Shown in pieces: positions 18,039 to 27,991 of a stretch of 64,000 nt of DNA (position 1 is its first letter; every line of letters begins with the position of its first letter). The notes under the pieces were generated by a model that did not search any database, was not told the DNA's origin, and saw only the letters and a list, made by a program, of their open reading frames with translations. Made by a program: the position numbers and the translations under genes. Source of the DNA: Peribacillus faecalis (GTDB lineage: Bacteria; Bacillota; Bacilli; Bacillales; DSM-1321). Where the stretch lies: the NCBI RefSeq assembly GCF_014712675.1, contig NZ_JACXSI010000002.1, positions 40,240 through 104,239 of the forward strand, written 5' to 3'.

Positions 18039-18080
18039 AAAGAGGTTTGCCTGGAGGGTATTCTTCCGGCAAACCTCTTT
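18039..18080 (-). terminator. Terminator of uvsE
   Basis: AAAGAGGTTTGCC / GGCAAACCTCTTT stem adjoining the uvsE stop codon. Confidence 0.85.
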
Positions 18081-19037
18081 TTATTTTACTAATAGTGAAG
18101 CGCCGCTTATTTGCTTTACTCCACGAATTTTTGCTAAATCGCCAACCAATTGAAGCATCGCCTGGTCTTTGCTTTTTGCTTCAATCATAAAATCAGCATC
18201 TCTCTTCATTTCTTTTAGAAGCTTCAGAAGGGGAGAGAGAAATTCAACATCGACAAAATCAGCATGAGAACGAAAGGTTTTCTCTGACTTGGGAGATGAG
18301 ATATGTATTTTCGGGGGCAGCCCGGTTCGATCCCACGTAGCAAAAATCCGCGGCATCAGCTCATCTAACGGTTCCTCGCAAAGATTGGCCATATGATGAT
18401 GATAGTCAAAGACGAATGGAATGCTCTCTTGCTCGCATGCCTTTAATGTTTCAGAGGTATTATACGTTTTATCATCATTCTCTAAAGTCATTTGTACCTT
18501 AATGTCAGAAGGAAGCTGTTTCAATTGCTTATGGAAGCGTTTAATGGTCTCAGCTTTATTCCCATAGGCGCCGCCAATGTGGATATTGATATAAGAATCC
18601 TTCTCTACACCCATCGCCTCAAACATCTGATAGTGAAAAGCCATATCCCCGACTGCGCTGGTTGTCACTTCTTCGCGTGGACTTGTAAACAACGTAAATT
18701 GATTAGGGTGAAAGCTCACGCGCATTTTCATTTTTTTAATAAACTGACCGAGTTCCGACCATTCTTTTTGAAACGGCGAGACAAAATCCCACATGATTTC
18801 AGGGTGTGTAGCTAAAGGTACAATTGAGCTGGATAGCCGATACAGCTCAATTTCATGGGCAGCATTGTAATACAAAGTTCTCATCGTATTAGCAAGATTT
18901 TGGGCTGTAATAGCCAGTAGCTTTTCTTTTCGTTCTTCCCTTGACAACTGTGAATAAGTTTTGAATGTCATTGTTTTTGACGGTGATGCGTTAAATAATG
19001 TAATGGCAGTTGAAACATAGCCAAGCCTTATTTTCAT
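18081..19037 (-). CDS. uvsE: UV damage endonuclease UvsE
   Basis: A 318-residue UVDE-family TIM-barrel nuclease. It nicks 5' of UV photoproducts and some abasic sites, starting alternative excision repair. The start [12 protein letters not shown] and the metal-binding motifs [10 protein letters not shown] near 110, [11 protein letters not shown] near 147, LENDDKTYN near 181 and FDYHHHMAN near 203 are present. AGGAGGAGCAT precedes the ATG at 19037. It lies 39 bp after clsB on the same strand, as ywjE-ywjD in B. subtilis. Confidence 0.93.
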   Translation of the reverse strand: MKIRLGYVSTAITLFNASPSKTMTFKTYSQLSREERKEKLLAITAQNLANTMRTLYYNAAHEIELYRLSSSIVPLATHPEIMWDFVSPFQKEWSELGQFIKKMKMRVSFHPNQFTLFTSPREEVTTSAVGDMAFHYQMFEAMGVEKDSYINIHIGGAYGNKAETIKRFHKQLKQLPSDIKVQMTLENDDKTYNTSETLKACEQESIPFVFDYHHHMANLCEEPLDELMPRIFATWDRTGLPPKIHISSPKSEKTFRSHADFVDVEFLSPLLKLLKEMKRDADFMIEAKSKDQAMLQLVGDLAKIRGVKQISGASLLVK

Positions 19038-19076
19038 ATGCTCCTCCTTTCTCACAAGCTCCGGTGCGTTTTTTCT

Positions 19077-20276
19077 CTATAAAAAGTATGAAAGACGGAT
19101 GGCTATCCATTCTTTTGTTTTGCTCCATATGCCAGTACTTTTCAAATCGTCTAGCGAAAGAAGCCGGCTGTTTTCGATATCCTTATGTATTTCCTTAGAC
19201 ATATTTTGAATGAAATGCTGATCATATATGTAGCAGTTTATCTCGCTGTTGAGGTAAAAGCTGCGTTTATCAAAGTTGGCTGTCCCGATATCTGCGAAAG
19301 TTTGATCAATCATCATATACTTGCCGTGAAAAAAACCTTTCTGGTACTGATATACTTGCGCTCCGGCTGAAATCAGCTCACGAAAGGACGGAAAGGAGGC
19401 CTCTTTGACGAGAAAGTGGTCGGAACTAAAAGGCACAATGATAGTCACAGAAATCCCGCGTCGCAGGCAATTTATCAATTCCTGCACCAGTTTATAAGTT
19501 GGAATGAAATAAGGAGAGGCAATGGTGATGTTTTTTTTTGCCTGCTGAAATAAAGCAACGTATTCCTCTTCTAAAAAAGCGCCATCCGAATGAAAAAAAC
19601 GATGTAAAGCTTGTCCCTTAAAGGATGGAGTAATAAAGACGTCCTCATATTGTACATCTTCGCCGGTCGCTAAGCGCCAATCCTCTAAAAAGACACGTTC
19701 TAAGTCTTGAACACCTTCCCCTTTAAGACGCAGATGGTAGTCATGCCACGGGGTTAACTTCTTGTCGCCATCTATGTATTCCTTACCGATATTAAAACCG
19801 CCGATATAGCCGATTTGTCCGTCGATTACAGAAATCTTGCGGTGATTTCGTCTTTGGAGACTGTAGAAAAGAAAAGGCCATTTTGGCTTGGAACTGTAGA
19901 AAAATTTGGCTCCGCTTTTCTTTAAGTCATCACGAACATTGACAGGAAAAGAAGAACTTCCTGCCCAATCGAGTAGAAGACGCACTTCCACACCTTGCTC
20001 TGCCTTTTTTCGGAGTAAATCGGCAAGCTGGATGCTGATTTTATCATTTTTGACGATGAAGAATTGAATATGGATGTACTGTTTTGCTTTTTGCAGGTCG
20101 TGAAAAAACTGATTGGTCAAAGCTTTTCCTTTTGTAAAAAGATCAAAATCACTCTGCCTCTCCGGAAACTTCACATTCTTCACTGTCGCTCTATGTTTTT
20201 TCCGGCCAATGTAAAAATCTGCAGACAGCCATAGAATTAACAAGATGATAATGCTAACGGCAATAATTGCTTTCAT
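19077..20276 (-). CDS. clsB: Cardiolipin synthase family protein (YwjE/ClsB)
   Basis: A 399-residue phospholipase D superfamily enzyme with two HKD motifs: HRKISVID near residue 142 and HGKYMMID near residue 316. Each is followed by the expected Gly/Asn block (GGFNIG, GTANFD). One N-terminal membrane segment lies at residues 2-19, unlike the two of typical ClsA. These enzymes condense two phosphatidylglycerols into cardiolipin. In B. subtilis ywjE is a minor synthase linked to sporulation, so that role is inferred here. AAGGAGC lies 8 bases before the ATG. Confidence 0.88.
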   Translation of the reverse strand: MKAIIAVSIIILLILWLSADFYIGRKKHRATVKNVKFPERQSDFDLFTKGKALTNQFFHDLQKAKQYIHIQFFIVKNDKISIQLADLLRKKAEQGVEVRLLLDWAGSSSFPVNVRDDLKKSGAKFFYSSKPKWPFLFYSLQRRNHRKISVIDGQIGYIGGFNIGKEYIDGDKKLTPWHDYHLRLKGEGVQDLERVFLEDWRLATGEDVQYEDVFITPSFKGQALHRFFHSDGAFLEEEYVALFQQAKKNITIASPYFIPTYKLVQELINCLRRGISVTIIVPFSSDHFLVKEASFPSFRELISAGAQVYQYQKGFFHGKYMMIDQTFADIGTANFDKRSFYLNSEINCYIYDQHFIQNMSKEIHKDIENSRLLSLDDLKSTGIWSKTKEWIAIRLSYFL

Positions 20277-20370
20277 GAACCAAAGCTCCTTTACACAAAA
20301 TGAATCCTCTTTATATGGTTCTTCAATAAAAACGGTTTATGTATACGCTACCAGAAAAATATTATCTTGT

Positions 20371-20388
20371 TGACTGAATACTCATTCA
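20371..20388. promoter_or_regulatory. FadR-like operator upstream of fadF
   Basis: TGACTGAATACTCATTCA matches the B. subtilis FadR box TGAATGANTANTCATTCA at all but one defined position. It lies about 105 bp before fadF. FadR (TetR family) releases DNA when it binds long-chain acyl-CoA. fadR itself is not in the window. Confidence 0.7.
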
Positions 20389-20490
20389 TAATTACAATAT
20401 AAATAACAGAAAATGATAGAATACCCAAAATATTCATAATGAGATGGGTATTCACATAATTTTTTTGCAAATAGGGGGAGGGTGAATAGG

Positions 20491-22602
20491 ATGGACGGAT
20501 TATTGTGGGTCAACTTAATAGCATTTCTATTAGTGACAATATACGCACTTAGTTTATTCGTATATTTAATCAGAACAAGAATCAGTTACATCAAGCTTGG
20601 GAAGAAGGTTGAGTTCGATAACAAAGTGAAAGAAAGACTCGGCCTACTTTGGGAAAATGTCTTTGGACAAAAGAAATTATTGAAAGATAAGAAGAGTGGC
20701 ATCATGCATGTCATGTTTTTCTACGGCTTTATTCTTGTACAATTTGGAGCGATTGATTTCATCATTAAAGGGATTTATCCGGGTGCGCATTTACCGTTTG
20801 GACCATTGTATCCGGCATTCACTTTATTCCAGGAAATTGTCACCTTCATTATCTTAGTCGCAGTTTTCTGGGCATTTTACAGACGTTATATCGAAAAACT
20901 TGTCCGTTTGAAAAGAGGCTTCAAATCAGGATTAGTTCTCATCTTCATCGGTGGTTTGATGCTATCGGTATTATTCGGTAATGGTATGGCGATGATTTGG
21001 CATGGACATGAAGCAACTGTTTTTGAGCCAGTCGCTTCCGGAGTGGCGCTTCTGTTCGGAGGAATCGGTGAAACTGCTGCGATTGTTCTTTTCTATATTT
21101 CTTGGTGGGTTCACACGCTGATATTATTTACATTCCTTGTATATGTGCCGCAGTCGAAGCATGCGCATTTAATTGCAGGGCCAGTGAATGTATACTTCCA
21201 CAGACTTTCGAATCCTGGGAAGCTTTTGAAAGTTGATTTTGAAGATGAAACACAAGAATCATTTGGTGTAGGCAAAATTGAAGATTTCACGCAAACACAG
21301 CTTATTGATTTATATGCCTGTGTTGAATGCGGACGCTGTACAAATATGTGTCCGGCAACGGGAACAGGCAAAATGCTTTCACCGATGGATTTAATCTTAA
21401 AACTTCGTGACCATCTGACTGAAAAAGGTGCGGTAGTTACGAAGCAGCAGCCATGGGTTCCTGGATTTATCTTCTCGAACTCGAAAGGCAATCAGTTGGC
21501 TTTGGCTGCGTCAGGTCAAGGTGTGGAGGAACAAGCGGCATCATCTTTATACAATCCTAGCTTGATCGGGGAAGTTATTACAGAAGAGGAGATTTGGGCA
21601 TGTACGACTTGCCGTAACTGTGAAGATCAGTGTCCGGTAATGAATGAGCATGTTGATAAAATTATTGATTTGCGCCGTTACTTAGTATTAACGGAAGGGA
21701 AAATGGACCCAGATGCGCAACGTGCGATGCAAAACATCGAACGACAAGGAAATCCTTGGGGTCTTAACCGAAAAGAACGTGAAAGCTGGCGCGAATTACG
21801 CTCGGATGTCACAATTCCGACTGTGAAAGAGATGAACAAAGCTGGAGAAGAATTTGAGTATTTATTCTGGGTTGGTTCGATGGGCTCATATGATAATAGA
21901 AGTCAGAAGATTGCGTTATCTTTTGCGAAGCTACTTAATGAAGCAGGAGTCAAATTCGCGATTCTCGGCAATAAAGAAAAGAACTCAGGCGATACAGCAA
22001 GACGTCTTGGCAATGAGTTTGTCTTCCAGGAGTTGGCTGCCAATAATATCGCAGAGTTTGAAAAAGCGGAAGTGAAGAAAATCGTCACGATTGATCCTCA
22101 TGCCTACAATATTTTCAAAAATGAATATCCGGATTTCGGTCTAGAAGCAGAAGTGTACCATCATACAGAATTGTTGGCACAACTGGTGAGAGAAGGCAGA
22201 TTAGAGCCTAAATATGAAGTTAATGAAACAATTACGTTCCATGATTCTTGTTACTTAGGTCGTTACAATGAAGTATACGATCCACCAAGAGAGATTTTGA
22301 AATCTATTGCTGGCGTCAAGTTAGTGGAGATGGAAAGAAACCGTGAAACAGGTATGTGCTGTGGAGCCGGTGGTGGTTTAATGTGGATGGAAGAAGAGAC
22401 AGGTCACCGTATTAACGTAGCTAGAACGGAGCAAGCGCTTTTAGTTAGTCCATCCGTCATTAGTTCTGGATGTCCGTATTGCTTGACGATGCTGTCAGAT
22501 GGTACGAAGGCGAAAGAAGTGGAAGAAGCTGTACAGACATACGATGTAGCAGAGATTCTAGAGAGAGCGGTTGTAGGTGAAGTTGTCCAAGAAGCATCCT
22601 AA
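20491..22602 (+). CDS. fadF: Membrane iron-sulfur oxidoreductase FadF
   Basis: A 703-residue (Fe-S)-binding membrane protein, homologous to B. subtilis FadF (ywjF). Five or six N-terminal TM segments lie within residues 5-225 and resemble a heme b/NarI-like domain. Two ferredoxin clusters follow: CVECGRCTNMCP (Cys 277, 280, 283, 287) and CTTCRNCEDQCP (Cys 371, 374, 377, 381). C-terminal HdrD-like CCG domains follow (CYLGRYNE; MCCGAGGG). It probably passes electrons from acyl-CoA dehydrogenases via ETF to quinone; this is inferred from family and context. GGGGGAGG lies 9 bases before the ATG at 20491. Confidence 0.9.
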   Translation: MDGLLWVNLIAFLLVTIYALSLFVYLIRTRISYIKLGKKVEFDNKVKERLGLLWENVFGQKKLLKDKKSGIMHVMFFYGFILVQFGAIDFIIKGIYPGAHLPFGPLYPAFTLFQEIVTFIILVAVFWAFYRRYIEKLVRLKRGFKSGLVLIFIGGLMLSVLFGNGMAMIWHGHEATVFEPVASGVALLFGGIGETAAIVLFYISWWVHTLILFTFLVYVPQSKHAHLIAGPVNVYFHRLSNPGKLLKVDFEDETQESFGVGKIEDFTQTQLIDLYACVECGRCTNMCPATGTGKMLSPMDLILKLRDHLTEKGAVVTKQQPWVPGFIFSNSKGNQLALAASGQGVEEQAASSLYNPSLIGEVITEEEIWACTTCRNCEDQCPVMNEHVDKIIDLRRYLVLTEGKMDPDAQRAMQNIERQGNPWGLNRKERESWRELRSDVTIPTVKEMNKAGEEFEYLFWVGSMGSYDNRSQKIALSFAKLLNEAGVKFAILGNKEKNSGDTARRLGNEFVFQELAANNIAEFEKAEVKKIVTIDPHAYNIFKNEYPDFGLEAEVYHHTELLAQLVREGRLEPKYEVNETITFHDSCYLGRYNEVYDPPREILKSIAGVKLVEMERNRETGMCCGAGGGLMWMEEETGHRINVARTEQALLVSPSVISSGCPYCLTMLSDGTKAKEVEEAVQTYDVAEILERAVVGEVVQEAS

Positions 22603-22710
22603 AATGTAAAAAAATAAAAGTATTGTATTTTTTATACAGTTAGTTGTAAAATTGAATTGAGAAAATTTGGTTTTTTCAAAATGCTTCTGTAAGCGACTAA
22701 AATGTAATAT

Positions 22711-22737
22711 AAGGGGTGCAAATACAAGGCACCCCTT
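22711..22737 (+). terminator. Terminator of fadF
   Basis: AAGGGGTGC / GCACCCCTT stem with a 9-base loop. The T tract is weak. Confidence 0.65.
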
Positions 22738-22751
22738 CATATTGAAAGAGA

Positions 22752-22773
22752 GTTGAGCGAGCGTTCGGTCAAC
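22752..22773. promoter_or_regulatory. 22-bp palindromic operator upstream of the thiolase operon
   Basis: GTTGAGCGAGCGTTCGGTCAAC is nearly a perfect palindrome of the form GTTGAsCGAnCGnTCGsTCAAC, typical in size of TetR-family operators. It lies 54 bp before the first gene of an operon that encodes a TetR regulator (27350-27979), so that protein is the likely ligand. It does not match the FadR box. Confidence 0.55.
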
Positions 22774-22826
22774 CACTTGTCAACTTTTAGGTCAGAATAT
22801 TCAGTCTAATAGAAGGGGTGAGGGAT

Positions 22827-24011
22827 ATGGGGAAAACAGTAATCGTTGGCGGTACTAGAACGCCAATCGGCAAATTAGGAGGAAGTTTACGGACACTTTC
22901 AGCTTCTGATCTTGGCGGTATCGCCATTAAAGAAGCATTGAAGCGAGCGGGGATGGAAGCATCTCAAGTAGGCGAAGTCATTATGGGAACTGTCCTTCAA
23001 GGGGGACAAGGACAAATCCCTTCACGACAAGCCTCAAGGAAAGCTGATTTGCCTTGGGATGTCAAAACAGAGACCATCAACAAAGTGTGTGCATCGGGTA
23101 TGAGGAGCGTAACATTAGCAGACTTATTTATTAGAGCTGGTGAAGAAGACGTTATTGTTGCTGGCGGGATGGAATCGATGAGTAATGCACCGTATATTCT
23201 TCCGGATGCCAGATGGGGCATGCGCATGGGCTCTTCTAATGTGCTTGATTTAATGCAATACGATGGTCTGACATGCAGTTTCACGGGGGCATCAATGGGC
23301 GCTTTTGGAAATGGCACGGCAGAGGAATATGACCTCAGTAGAGAAATGCAAGATGAGTGGTCTTATCGAAGTCATCGTTTAGCGATTGAAGCGATAGAAT
23401 CTGGCAAATTAGCGGAGGAGATCGTAGCAATTGAGGTACCACAAAGGAAGGGGCAACCGATTGTTATCGCTAATGATGAATCGCCGCGAAAAGACACAAC
23501 AATTGAGAAACTAGCATCATTAAAACCAGCGTTTGGTCCTGGAACAATCACAGCTGGAAATGCACCGGGTATAAATGACGGAGCAGCTGCGCTTGTTCTT
23601 GTAAGCGAAGAGAAGGCAAATCGTGATGGGCTCACGCCACTAGCTTTTATTCTTGGGCATGCAGAACTTGCGATTGAATCAAAGGATTTTCCGAAAACGC
23701 CAGGATTAGTAATTAATAAATTACTAGAGAAAACAGGTAAAACAGTTGAAGATATTGATTTATTTGAAATAAATGAAGCTTTTGCGGCAGTGGCACTTGC
23801 CAGCATAAAAATTGCCGGTATTGATCCTGACAAAGTTAACGTGAACGGTGGTGCCGTCGCTCTTGGTCATCCAATTGGTGCAAGTGGCACGCGCATCATT
23901 TTGACACTTATGTATGAGCTGAAGAGAAGAGGCGGTGGCATAGGTATTGCTGCAATATGTAGCGGTGGTGGTCAAGGCGATGCCATTATGATTGAGGTTC
24001 CAAGAGTCTAG
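22827..24011 (+). CDS. Acetyl-CoA C-acyltransferase (thiolase)
   Basis: A 394-residue thiolase. It cleaves 3-ketoacyl-CoA with CoA, or condenses two acetyl-CoA in reverse. The acyl-accepting Cys is in [10 protein letters not shown] near residue 88, the His in [10 protein letters not shown] near 350 and the second active-site Cys in CSGGGQG near 380. It is closest in style to Bacillus MmgA/acetoacetyl-CoA thiolases. GAAGGGGTGAGGGAT precedes the ATG at 22827. It is first in a run with 3-hydroxyacyl-CoA dehydrogenase (22-bp gap) and two acyl-CoA dehydrogenases, which suggests short-chain beta-oxidation. No enoyl-CoA hydratase is present in the window. Confidence 0.92.
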   Translation: MGKTVIVGGTRTPIGKLGGSLRTLSASDLGGIAIKEALKRAGMEASQVGEVIMGTVLQGGQGQIPSRQASRKADLPWDVKTETINKVCASGMRSVTLADLFIRAGEEDVIVAGGMESMSNAPYILPDARWGMRMGSSNVLDLMQYDGLTCSFTGASMGAFGNGTAEEYDLSREMQDEWSYRSHRLAIEAIESGKLAEEIVAIEVPQRKGQPIVIANDESPRKDTTIEKLASLKPAFGPGTITAGNAPGINDGAAALVLVSEEKANRDGLTPLAFILGHAELAIESKDFPKTPGLVINKLLEKTGKTVEDIDLFEINEAFAAVALASIKIAGIDPDKVNVNGGAVALGHPIGASGTRIILTLMYELKRRGGGIGIAAICSGGGQGDAIMIEVPRV

Positions 24012-24033
24012 GAATATAGAGGAGGATGATGAA

Positions 24034-24885
24034 ATGACAATATCACAAGTAATGGTCATTGGTGCAGGGCAAATGGGTTCTGGGATTGCTCAAGTATTTG
24101 CTGCATCGGGCTACTCTGTTTATTTGCACGATTTAAAAGAAGAATTCGTCCAAAGAGGTCTTTCGAGTATTGCGAAAAATTTATCTCGCCAAGTAGAAAA
24201 AGGCAAACTATCGCAGGAGCAGCAAGAGCAAATCTTATCTCATATCTCTCCTTCTACAGATTTACAGAATGCCGCTAAAGTTGACTTAGTCATTGAAGCA
24301 GCCATTGAAAACATGGAGATTAAAAGCAAACTGTTTTCTGATTTAGACAAAATTGCACAGCCGCACACGATATTGGCGACGAATACTTCATCGTTACCTA
24401 TCACTGAAATTGCTGCTGTGACAACAAGAGCCGATAAGGTGATTGGCATGCACTTTATGAATCCTGTTCCAGTCATGAAACTAGTAGAAGTTATTAGAGG
24501 GCTGGCAACAACAGATGAAGTGTATAAGACGATTGAAGATCTGTCAAAATCGCTCGGCAAAACACCGGTTGAAGTCAACGATTTTCCAGGGTTTGTGGCA
24601 AATCGTATTTTATTACCGATGATCAACGAAGCAATATACGCTTTATATGAAGGAGTTGCTTCTAAGGAAGCGATCGATAATGTTATGAAGCTTGGGATGA
24701 ACCATCCGATGGGACCGCTGACTTTAGCCGACTTCATTGGCTTAGATACATGTCTGTATATTATGGAAACGCTTCATGAAGGCTTCGGTGATGATAAGTA
24801 CCGCCCGTGTCCGCTTTTGCGTAAGTATGTAAAAGCTGGATGGCTTGGCAAGAAGTCAGGTAAAGGGTTCTATGAATACAACTGA
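24034..24885 (+). CDS. 3-hydroxybutyryl-CoA dehydrogenase
   Basis: A 283-residue short-chain 3-hydroxyacyl-CoA dehydrogenase of the MmgB/Hbd type. The Rossmann motif [12 protein letters not shown] starts at about residue 9. The catalytic His lies in [17 protein letters not shown] near 139 and the paired Glu in the same segment. [19 protein letters not shown] near 187 begins the C-terminal dimerisation domain. GGAGGATGATGAA precedes the ATG at 24034. It should interconvert 3-hydroxyacyl- and acetoacetyl-type CoA esters with NAD(P). Confidence 0.93.
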   Translation: MTISQVMVIGAGQMGSGIAQVFAASGYSVYLHDLKEEFVQRGLSSIAKNLSRQVEKGKLSQEQQEQILSHISPSTDLQNAAKVDLVIEAAIENMEIKSKLFSDLDKIAQPHTILATNTSSLPITEIAAVTTRADKVIGMHFMNPVPVMKLVEVIRGLATTDEVYKTIEDLSKSLGKTPVEVNDFPGFVANRILLPMINEAIYALYEGVASKEAIDNVMKLGMNHPMGPLTLADFIGLDTCLYIMETLHEGFGDDKYRPCPLLRKYVKAGWLGKKSGKGFYEYN

Positions 24886-24940
24886 TTTTGAAAAGCCGAG
24901 ATTAGTTTTGAATGTCAATGGATCAACTGGGGAGGCTTAC

Positions 24941-26077
24941 ATGAATCTGCAACTGAGTGAAGAGCAGCAAATGATGCGTCAAATGGTTAGAAGTTTCGCT
25001 CAAAATGAAGTGAAGGGCTTTGTCGGACGGATGGAACAGGGTGAGTTCCCTCGAGAGCTGCTTGATCAAATGGGTGTGCTTGGCATGATGGGTATTCCGG
25101 TACCAGCGAAATACGGTGGTGCTGAAATGGATATGATTTCCTATATTATTGCTATTCATGAGCTGTCAAAAGTAAGTCCAACTTTAGGTGTTATCTTATC
25201 AGTGCATACATCAGTTGGTACGAACCCAATACTTTATTTCGGAACGGAAGCCCAAAAGAATAAATATGTGCCAAGGCTTGCTTCGGGTGAATATTTAGGC
25301 GCTTTTTGCTTAACTGAGCCAAGTTCTGGTTCTGATGCAGCTAATTTAAAGTCACGCGCTGTTCGGCAAGGAGAGCATTACCTCATTAACGGTTCAAAGA
25401 TATTTATTACAAATGGCGGAGAAGCAGATGTGTATATTGTATTTGCTGCGACCAACCCAGAGCTTGGAAGCAGAGGGATTAGTGCGTTCATCGTAGAGAA
25501 GGATACCCCGGGACTGATCATTGGAAAAGATGAAAATAAAATGGGAATGAATGGTTCTCGTACAGTAGGGATTACTTTTGATCAAATGAAAGTTCCGAAA
25601 GAGAATTTGCTTGGGGAAGAAGGAGAAGGCTTCAAGATTGCTATGGCAAATTTAGATACGGGGCGAATTGGTATAGCGGCACAAAGTTTAGGAATTGCTG
25701 AAGGGGCCTTTGAAGAGGCAGTTGCATACAGCAAGGCACGTATTCAGTTTGGAAAACCGATAAGCAAACAGCAGGGAATCGCTTTTAAATTAGCGGAAAT
25801 GGCAACAAACATTGAAGCAGCAAGATTGCTCGTTTATCGTGCCGCCTTCATGCGCGACCAAGGCATTCCTTGTGGTAAAGAAGCTTCAATGGCGAAATTG
25901 TTCGCCTCAAAGACAGCGATGGATGTGGCGATTGAAGCTGTTCAAGTATTTGGAGGATATGGGTACACAAAAGAATATCCTGTTGAACGATACTTCAGGG
26001 ATGCAAAGGTCACAGAAATATACGAGGGAACTAGTGAGATACAGAAAATAGTCATCAGCAAACATTTAACTAAATAA
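24941..26077 (+). CDS. Acyl-CoA dehydrogenase (first copy)
   Basis: A 378-residue FAD-dependent acyl-CoA dehydrogenase, short/branched-chain type. FAD-contact motifs are [16 protein letters not shown] near 123 and [14 protein letters not shown] near 155. The C-terminal [10 protein letters not shown] carries the catalytic Glu typical of short-chain enzymes. GGGGAGG lies about 5 bases before the ATG at 24941; an upstream open extension is not used. It is followed after 23 bp by a paralogue. Confidence 0.92.
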   Translation: MNLQLSEEQQMMRQMVRSFAQNEVKGFVGRMEQGEFPRELLDQMGVLGMMGIPVPAKYGGAEMDMISYIIAIHELSKVSPTLGVILSVHTSVGTNPILYFGTEAQKNKYVPRLASGEYLGAFCLTEPSSGSDAANLKSRAVRQGEHYLINGSKIFITNGGEADVYIVFAATNPELGSRGISAFIVEKDTPGLIIGKDENKMGMNGSRTVGITFDQMKVPKENLLGEEGEGFKIAMANLDTGRIGIAAQSLGIAEGAFEEAVAYSKARIQFGKPISKQQGIAFKLAEMATNIEAARLLVYRAAFMRDQGIPCGKEASMAKLFASKTAMDVAIEAVQVFGGYGYTKEYPVERYFRDAKVTEIYEGTSEIQKIVISKHLTK

Positions 26078-26100
26078 TTCAAAAAGGGATGGGGATTAGG

Positions 26101-27240
26101 ATGAACTTTCGTTTAACAGAAGAGCATGAAATGATTCGTAAAATGGTAAGAGATTTTGCACGCAATGAAGTAGCGCCGACAGCTGCGGAAAGAGATGAAG
26201 AAGAGCGCTTTGATATCGACATCTTCAAAAAGATGGCGGAGCTTGGCTTAACAGGTATTCCTTGGCCGGAACAGTACGGCGGAATCGGTAGCGATTACTT
26301 GGCATACTGTATCGCGGTTGAAGAGCTTTCAAGAGTTTGCGCATCAACGGGTGTTACGTTATCCGCCCACACGTCGCTTGCTGGCTGGCCGATATACACA
26401 TTCGGAACAGAAGAGCAAAAACAAAAATACTTGCGTCCGATGGCACAAGGCGAAAAGATTGGCGCTTATGGCCTGACGGAACCAAGTTCTGGCTCGGATG
26501 CCGGCGGAATGCGCACAACGGCTAGATTAGAGGGTGACCATTATGTACTGAATGGATCGAAAATTTTCATTACAAACGGTGGCGTAGCTGATATTTATGT
26601 CGTGTTTGCAGTGACAGATCCGGAATCCAAGAAAGGAACAAGCGCATTCATTGTGGAAAGTACAACTCCTGGTTTTAGCACCGGCAAGAAAGAACAGAAG
26701 ATGGGCATTCGTTCATCGCCGACAACAGAAATCATTTTCGACAATTGCCTAGTTCCGAAAGAGAATCTTCTTGGTCAAGAAGGAGAAGGTTTCAAAATTG
26801 CCATGATGACTTTAGATGGTGGCAGAAACGGTATCGCTGCTCAAGCAGTTGGTATTGCACAAGGAGCGCTTGATGCAGCTATTGATTATGCGAAAGAGCG
26901 TGTTCAGTTTAGAAAACCGATTGCTGCTCAACAAGGGATTGGCTTTAAGTTGGCTGAAATGGCGACAAGTGTCGAGGCATCCCGTCTATTAACGTACCAA
27001 GCAGCTTGGTTAGAATCGAAGGGATTACCATACGGAAAAGAATCAGCTATGTCAAAACTATTTGCCGGCGATACAGCTATGAAGGTAACAACAGAGGCTG
27101 TACAAATTTTCGGTGGTTACGGCTATACGAAAGATTATCCGGTTGAGCGATACATGAGAGATGCAAAAATCACGCAAATTTATGAAGGAACGCAAGAAAT
27201 TCAGAAACTGGTCATTTCAAGAATGGTCACAAAAGACTAA
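26101..27240 (+). CDS. Acyl-CoA dehydrogenase (second copy)
   Basis: A 379-residue paralogue of the preceding gene with the same motifs: [29 protein letters not shown] and [10 protein letters not shown] with the catalytic Glu. The two proteins look moderately diverged, so different acyl chain preferences (for instance butyryl against isobutyryl) are possible; that is inference. GGGG lies 6 bases before the ATG at 26101. B. subtilis has only acdA at this locus. A long hairpin follows the stop codon. Confidence 0.92.
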   Translation: MNFRLTEEHEMIRKMVRDFARNEVAPTAAERDEEERFDIDIFKKMAELGLTGIPWPEQYGGIGSDYLAYCIAVEELSRVCASTGVTLSAHTSLAGWPIYTFGTEEQKQKYLRPMAQGEKIGAYGLTEPSSGSDAGGMRTTARLEGDHYVLNGSKIFITNGGVADIYVVFAVTDPESKKGTSAFIVESTTPGFSTGKKEQKMGIRSSPTTEIIFDNCLVPKENLLGQEGEGFKIAMMTLDGGRNGIAAQAVGIAQGALDAAIDYAKERVQFRKPIAAQQGIGFKLAEMATSVEASRLLTYQAAWLESKGLPYGKESAMSKLFAGDTAMKVTTEAVQIFGGYGYTKDYPVERYMRDAKITQIYEGTQEIQKLVISRMVTKD

Positions 27241-27251
27241 TTACCTTTAAC

Positions 27252-27323
27252 AGCCTTTGGAGAATGTCTCAGATTTTTACCATTTCAATTTGATAAAAAT
27301 CTGACATGGCATCTCCAAAGGCT
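27252..27323. other. Large two-segment stem-loop between acyl-CoA dehydrogenase and tetR
   Basis: AGCCTTTGGAGA (27252-27263) pairs perfectly with TCTCCAAAGGCT (27312-27323). Inside, TCAGATTTTTA (27269-27279) pairs with TAAAAATCTGA (27294-27304). There is no long T tract on either side. It may terminate, slow or process the operon transcript before tetR-icmF. Confidence 0.75.
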
Positions 27324-27349
27324 ATTCTCATATGAAGTGAGGTGAGAAA

Positions 27350-27979
27350 ATGGAGAAAAAGGAAGTGCAAGCTTCGGTGAAGGATGAACACCTCATAAAA
27401 ACGAGGCGCAACCAGATGATCAAAGGTGCTGTGACACTTTTTACTGAGAAGGGTTACCACCGCACAACAACAAGGGAGATTGCCAAAGCATCCGGCTTTA
27501 GTATCGGTACACTTTATGAATACATACGCACGAAAGAAGATGTTCTCTATTTGGTGTGTGATAGCATATATGATGAAGTAAAAGAGCGGCTAGAGAAAGA
27601 GCTTGGAGAGGCTGAAGGGACGATAGATAGCTTGAAAACGGGCATTGCCAATTACTTTAAAGTTATCGATGAAATGCAGGATGAAGTACTTGTTATGTAC
27701 CAGGAGGCAAAGTCACTCTCAAAAGATGCTTTGCCGTACGTACTTAATAAGGAAATTGATATGGTCGCCATGTTTGAGCGGCTGCTCTTAAAATGCAAAA
27801 GCAACGGGGAACTGAATTTGGCAGATGAGCAAATCAAGATGGTTGCCCATAATATCTTTGTGCAAGGTCAAGCGTGGGGCTTCAGGCGCTGGGCATTGCA
27901 AAAACTGTACACGCTCGAGCAATATATTGAGATTCAAACAAGCTTAATTATGATGAGTCTTAAAAAAGAAGCGAGATAA
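27350..27979 (+). CDS. TetR-family transcriptional regulator
   Basis: A 209-residue TetR/AcrR regulator. The N-terminal helix-turn-helix covers about residues 20-65 (MIKGAVTLFTEKGYHRTTTREIAKASGFSIGTLYEY, split over several helices). The C-terminal ligand domain is all helical. It is 12 bp upstream of icmF, so it very likely responds to an acyl-CoA of this pathway. The palindrome at 22752-22773 is its best candidate operator. TGAAGTGAGGTGAGAAA precedes the ATG. Confidence 0.88.
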   Translation: MEKKEVQASVKDEHLIKTRRNQMIKGAVTLFTEKGYHRTTTREIAKASGFSIGTLYEYIRTKEDVLYLVCDSIYDEVKERLEKELGEAEGTIDSLKTGIANYFKVIDEMQDEVLVMYQEAKSLSKDALPYVLNKEIDMVAMFERLLLKCKSNGELNLADEQIKMVAHNIFVQGQAWGFRRWALQKLYTLEQYIEIQTSLIMMSLKKEAR

Positions 27980-27991
27980 TGGGAGGAAGAG

